From IMG/VR virus record IMGVR_UViG_3300042556_000803, positions 1 to 21,508 of that record: DNA of 21,508 nt. The stretch is one strand, 5' to 3'. This DNA comes from a virus. Position 1 is the stretch's first letter. Each line of letters opens with the position of its first letter. Made by a program: the position numbers and the translations under genes. The notes beneath the pieces were generated by a model that saw only the letters and a list, made by a program, of their open reading frames with translations, was not told the origin of the DNA and made no database searches. Positions 21,460-21,508 of the stretch are shown here, one piece after another.

Positions 21460-21508
21460 TCACCACTCGCGCATCACGTCGTCGTGACGCAAGATTGACC
21501 CCAAAGTG
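21460..21508 (-). CDS. C-terminal fragment of an upstream gene (possibly terminase large subunit)
   Basis: One minus-strand frame is open from the right edge and ends with ...LGSILRHDDVMREW and TGA at 21462-21460, 16 nt before the DUF6321-like start. Only about 15 codons are visible, so identity cannot be determined. In head modules of this layout the gene upstream of the portal region is often the large terminase; that is a guess from order. Another frame is also open through this stretch, so even the reading frame is uncertain. Confidence 0.3.
   Translation of the reverse strand, partial: TLGSILRHDDVMREW

Noticed and set aside
1-21508. tRNA genes, CRISPR array, insertion sequences, attachment sites
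   Set aside because: No cloverleaf with CCA-type 3' end, no regular direct repeats with spacers, no transposase or integrase, and no duplicated att-like core were noticed. A tRNA or att search by program was not possible here.

Overview
The window is the structural half of a tailed-phage genome (or a prophage or metagenomic contig of one), most likely a podovirus: a double-stranded DNA phage with a short tail. Every credible gene lies on the minus strand, so the transcript reads from the right edge (21508) to the left edge (1). Genes are packed as TGATG, ATGA or GTGA overlaps, or with gaps of a few bases. The sequence is GC-rich (roughly 60% by eye). I see no tRNA, rRNA, CRISPR array, insertion sequence, integrase or replication gene. 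The host cannot be named. A lipoprotein-plus-transmembrane spanin candidate points to a host with an outer membrane.

In transcription order, the right end (21508 to 19394) starts with the tail of an incomplete gene, followed by a run of very small genes. Five of these encode proteins of 35 to 76 residues that are extremely rich in Lys/Arg, one of them with the signature of the DUF6321 phage family. Between them sit a complete calcineurin-type metallophosphoesterase, a 26-residue hydrophobic peptide candidate and a 72-residue protein of unknown function.

The head module (19397 to 13750) follows in classical order: portal, a cysteine-free FmdB-like small protein, acidic scaffold, major capsid protein, putative head decoration protein and head-tail adaptor. 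Two GC-rich hairpins flank the decoration gene. One of them, directly after the capsid gene, is a perfect 10-bp stem with a GAAA loop.

The middle (13741 to 7855) separates the adaptor from the tail nozzle and looks like a host-interaction and lysis module. It holds three tandem, diverged paralogous beta-rich proteins, a large SGNH/GDSL esterase-like protein, a three-gene membrane cassette (TM plus coiled coil; lipoprotein plus C-terminal TM, i.e. a u-spanin candidate; a 39-residue TM holin candidate) and a modular tail fibre whose C-terminal third has clearly lower GC.

The left end (7855 to 1) encodes the tail nozzle (TTPB/gp10-like) and four consecutive proteins in the position of the internal virion (ejection) proteins. 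The last runs off the left edge after 904 codons. It carries an in-frame HEITH zinc-protease motif and a 69-residue Pro/Ala linker.

Together these genes build the capsid, gate and fill it, attach the tail, bind and modify the cell surface, eject DNA through the envelope and lyse the cell. Terminase, endolysin, DNA replication and transcription genes are not in the window.
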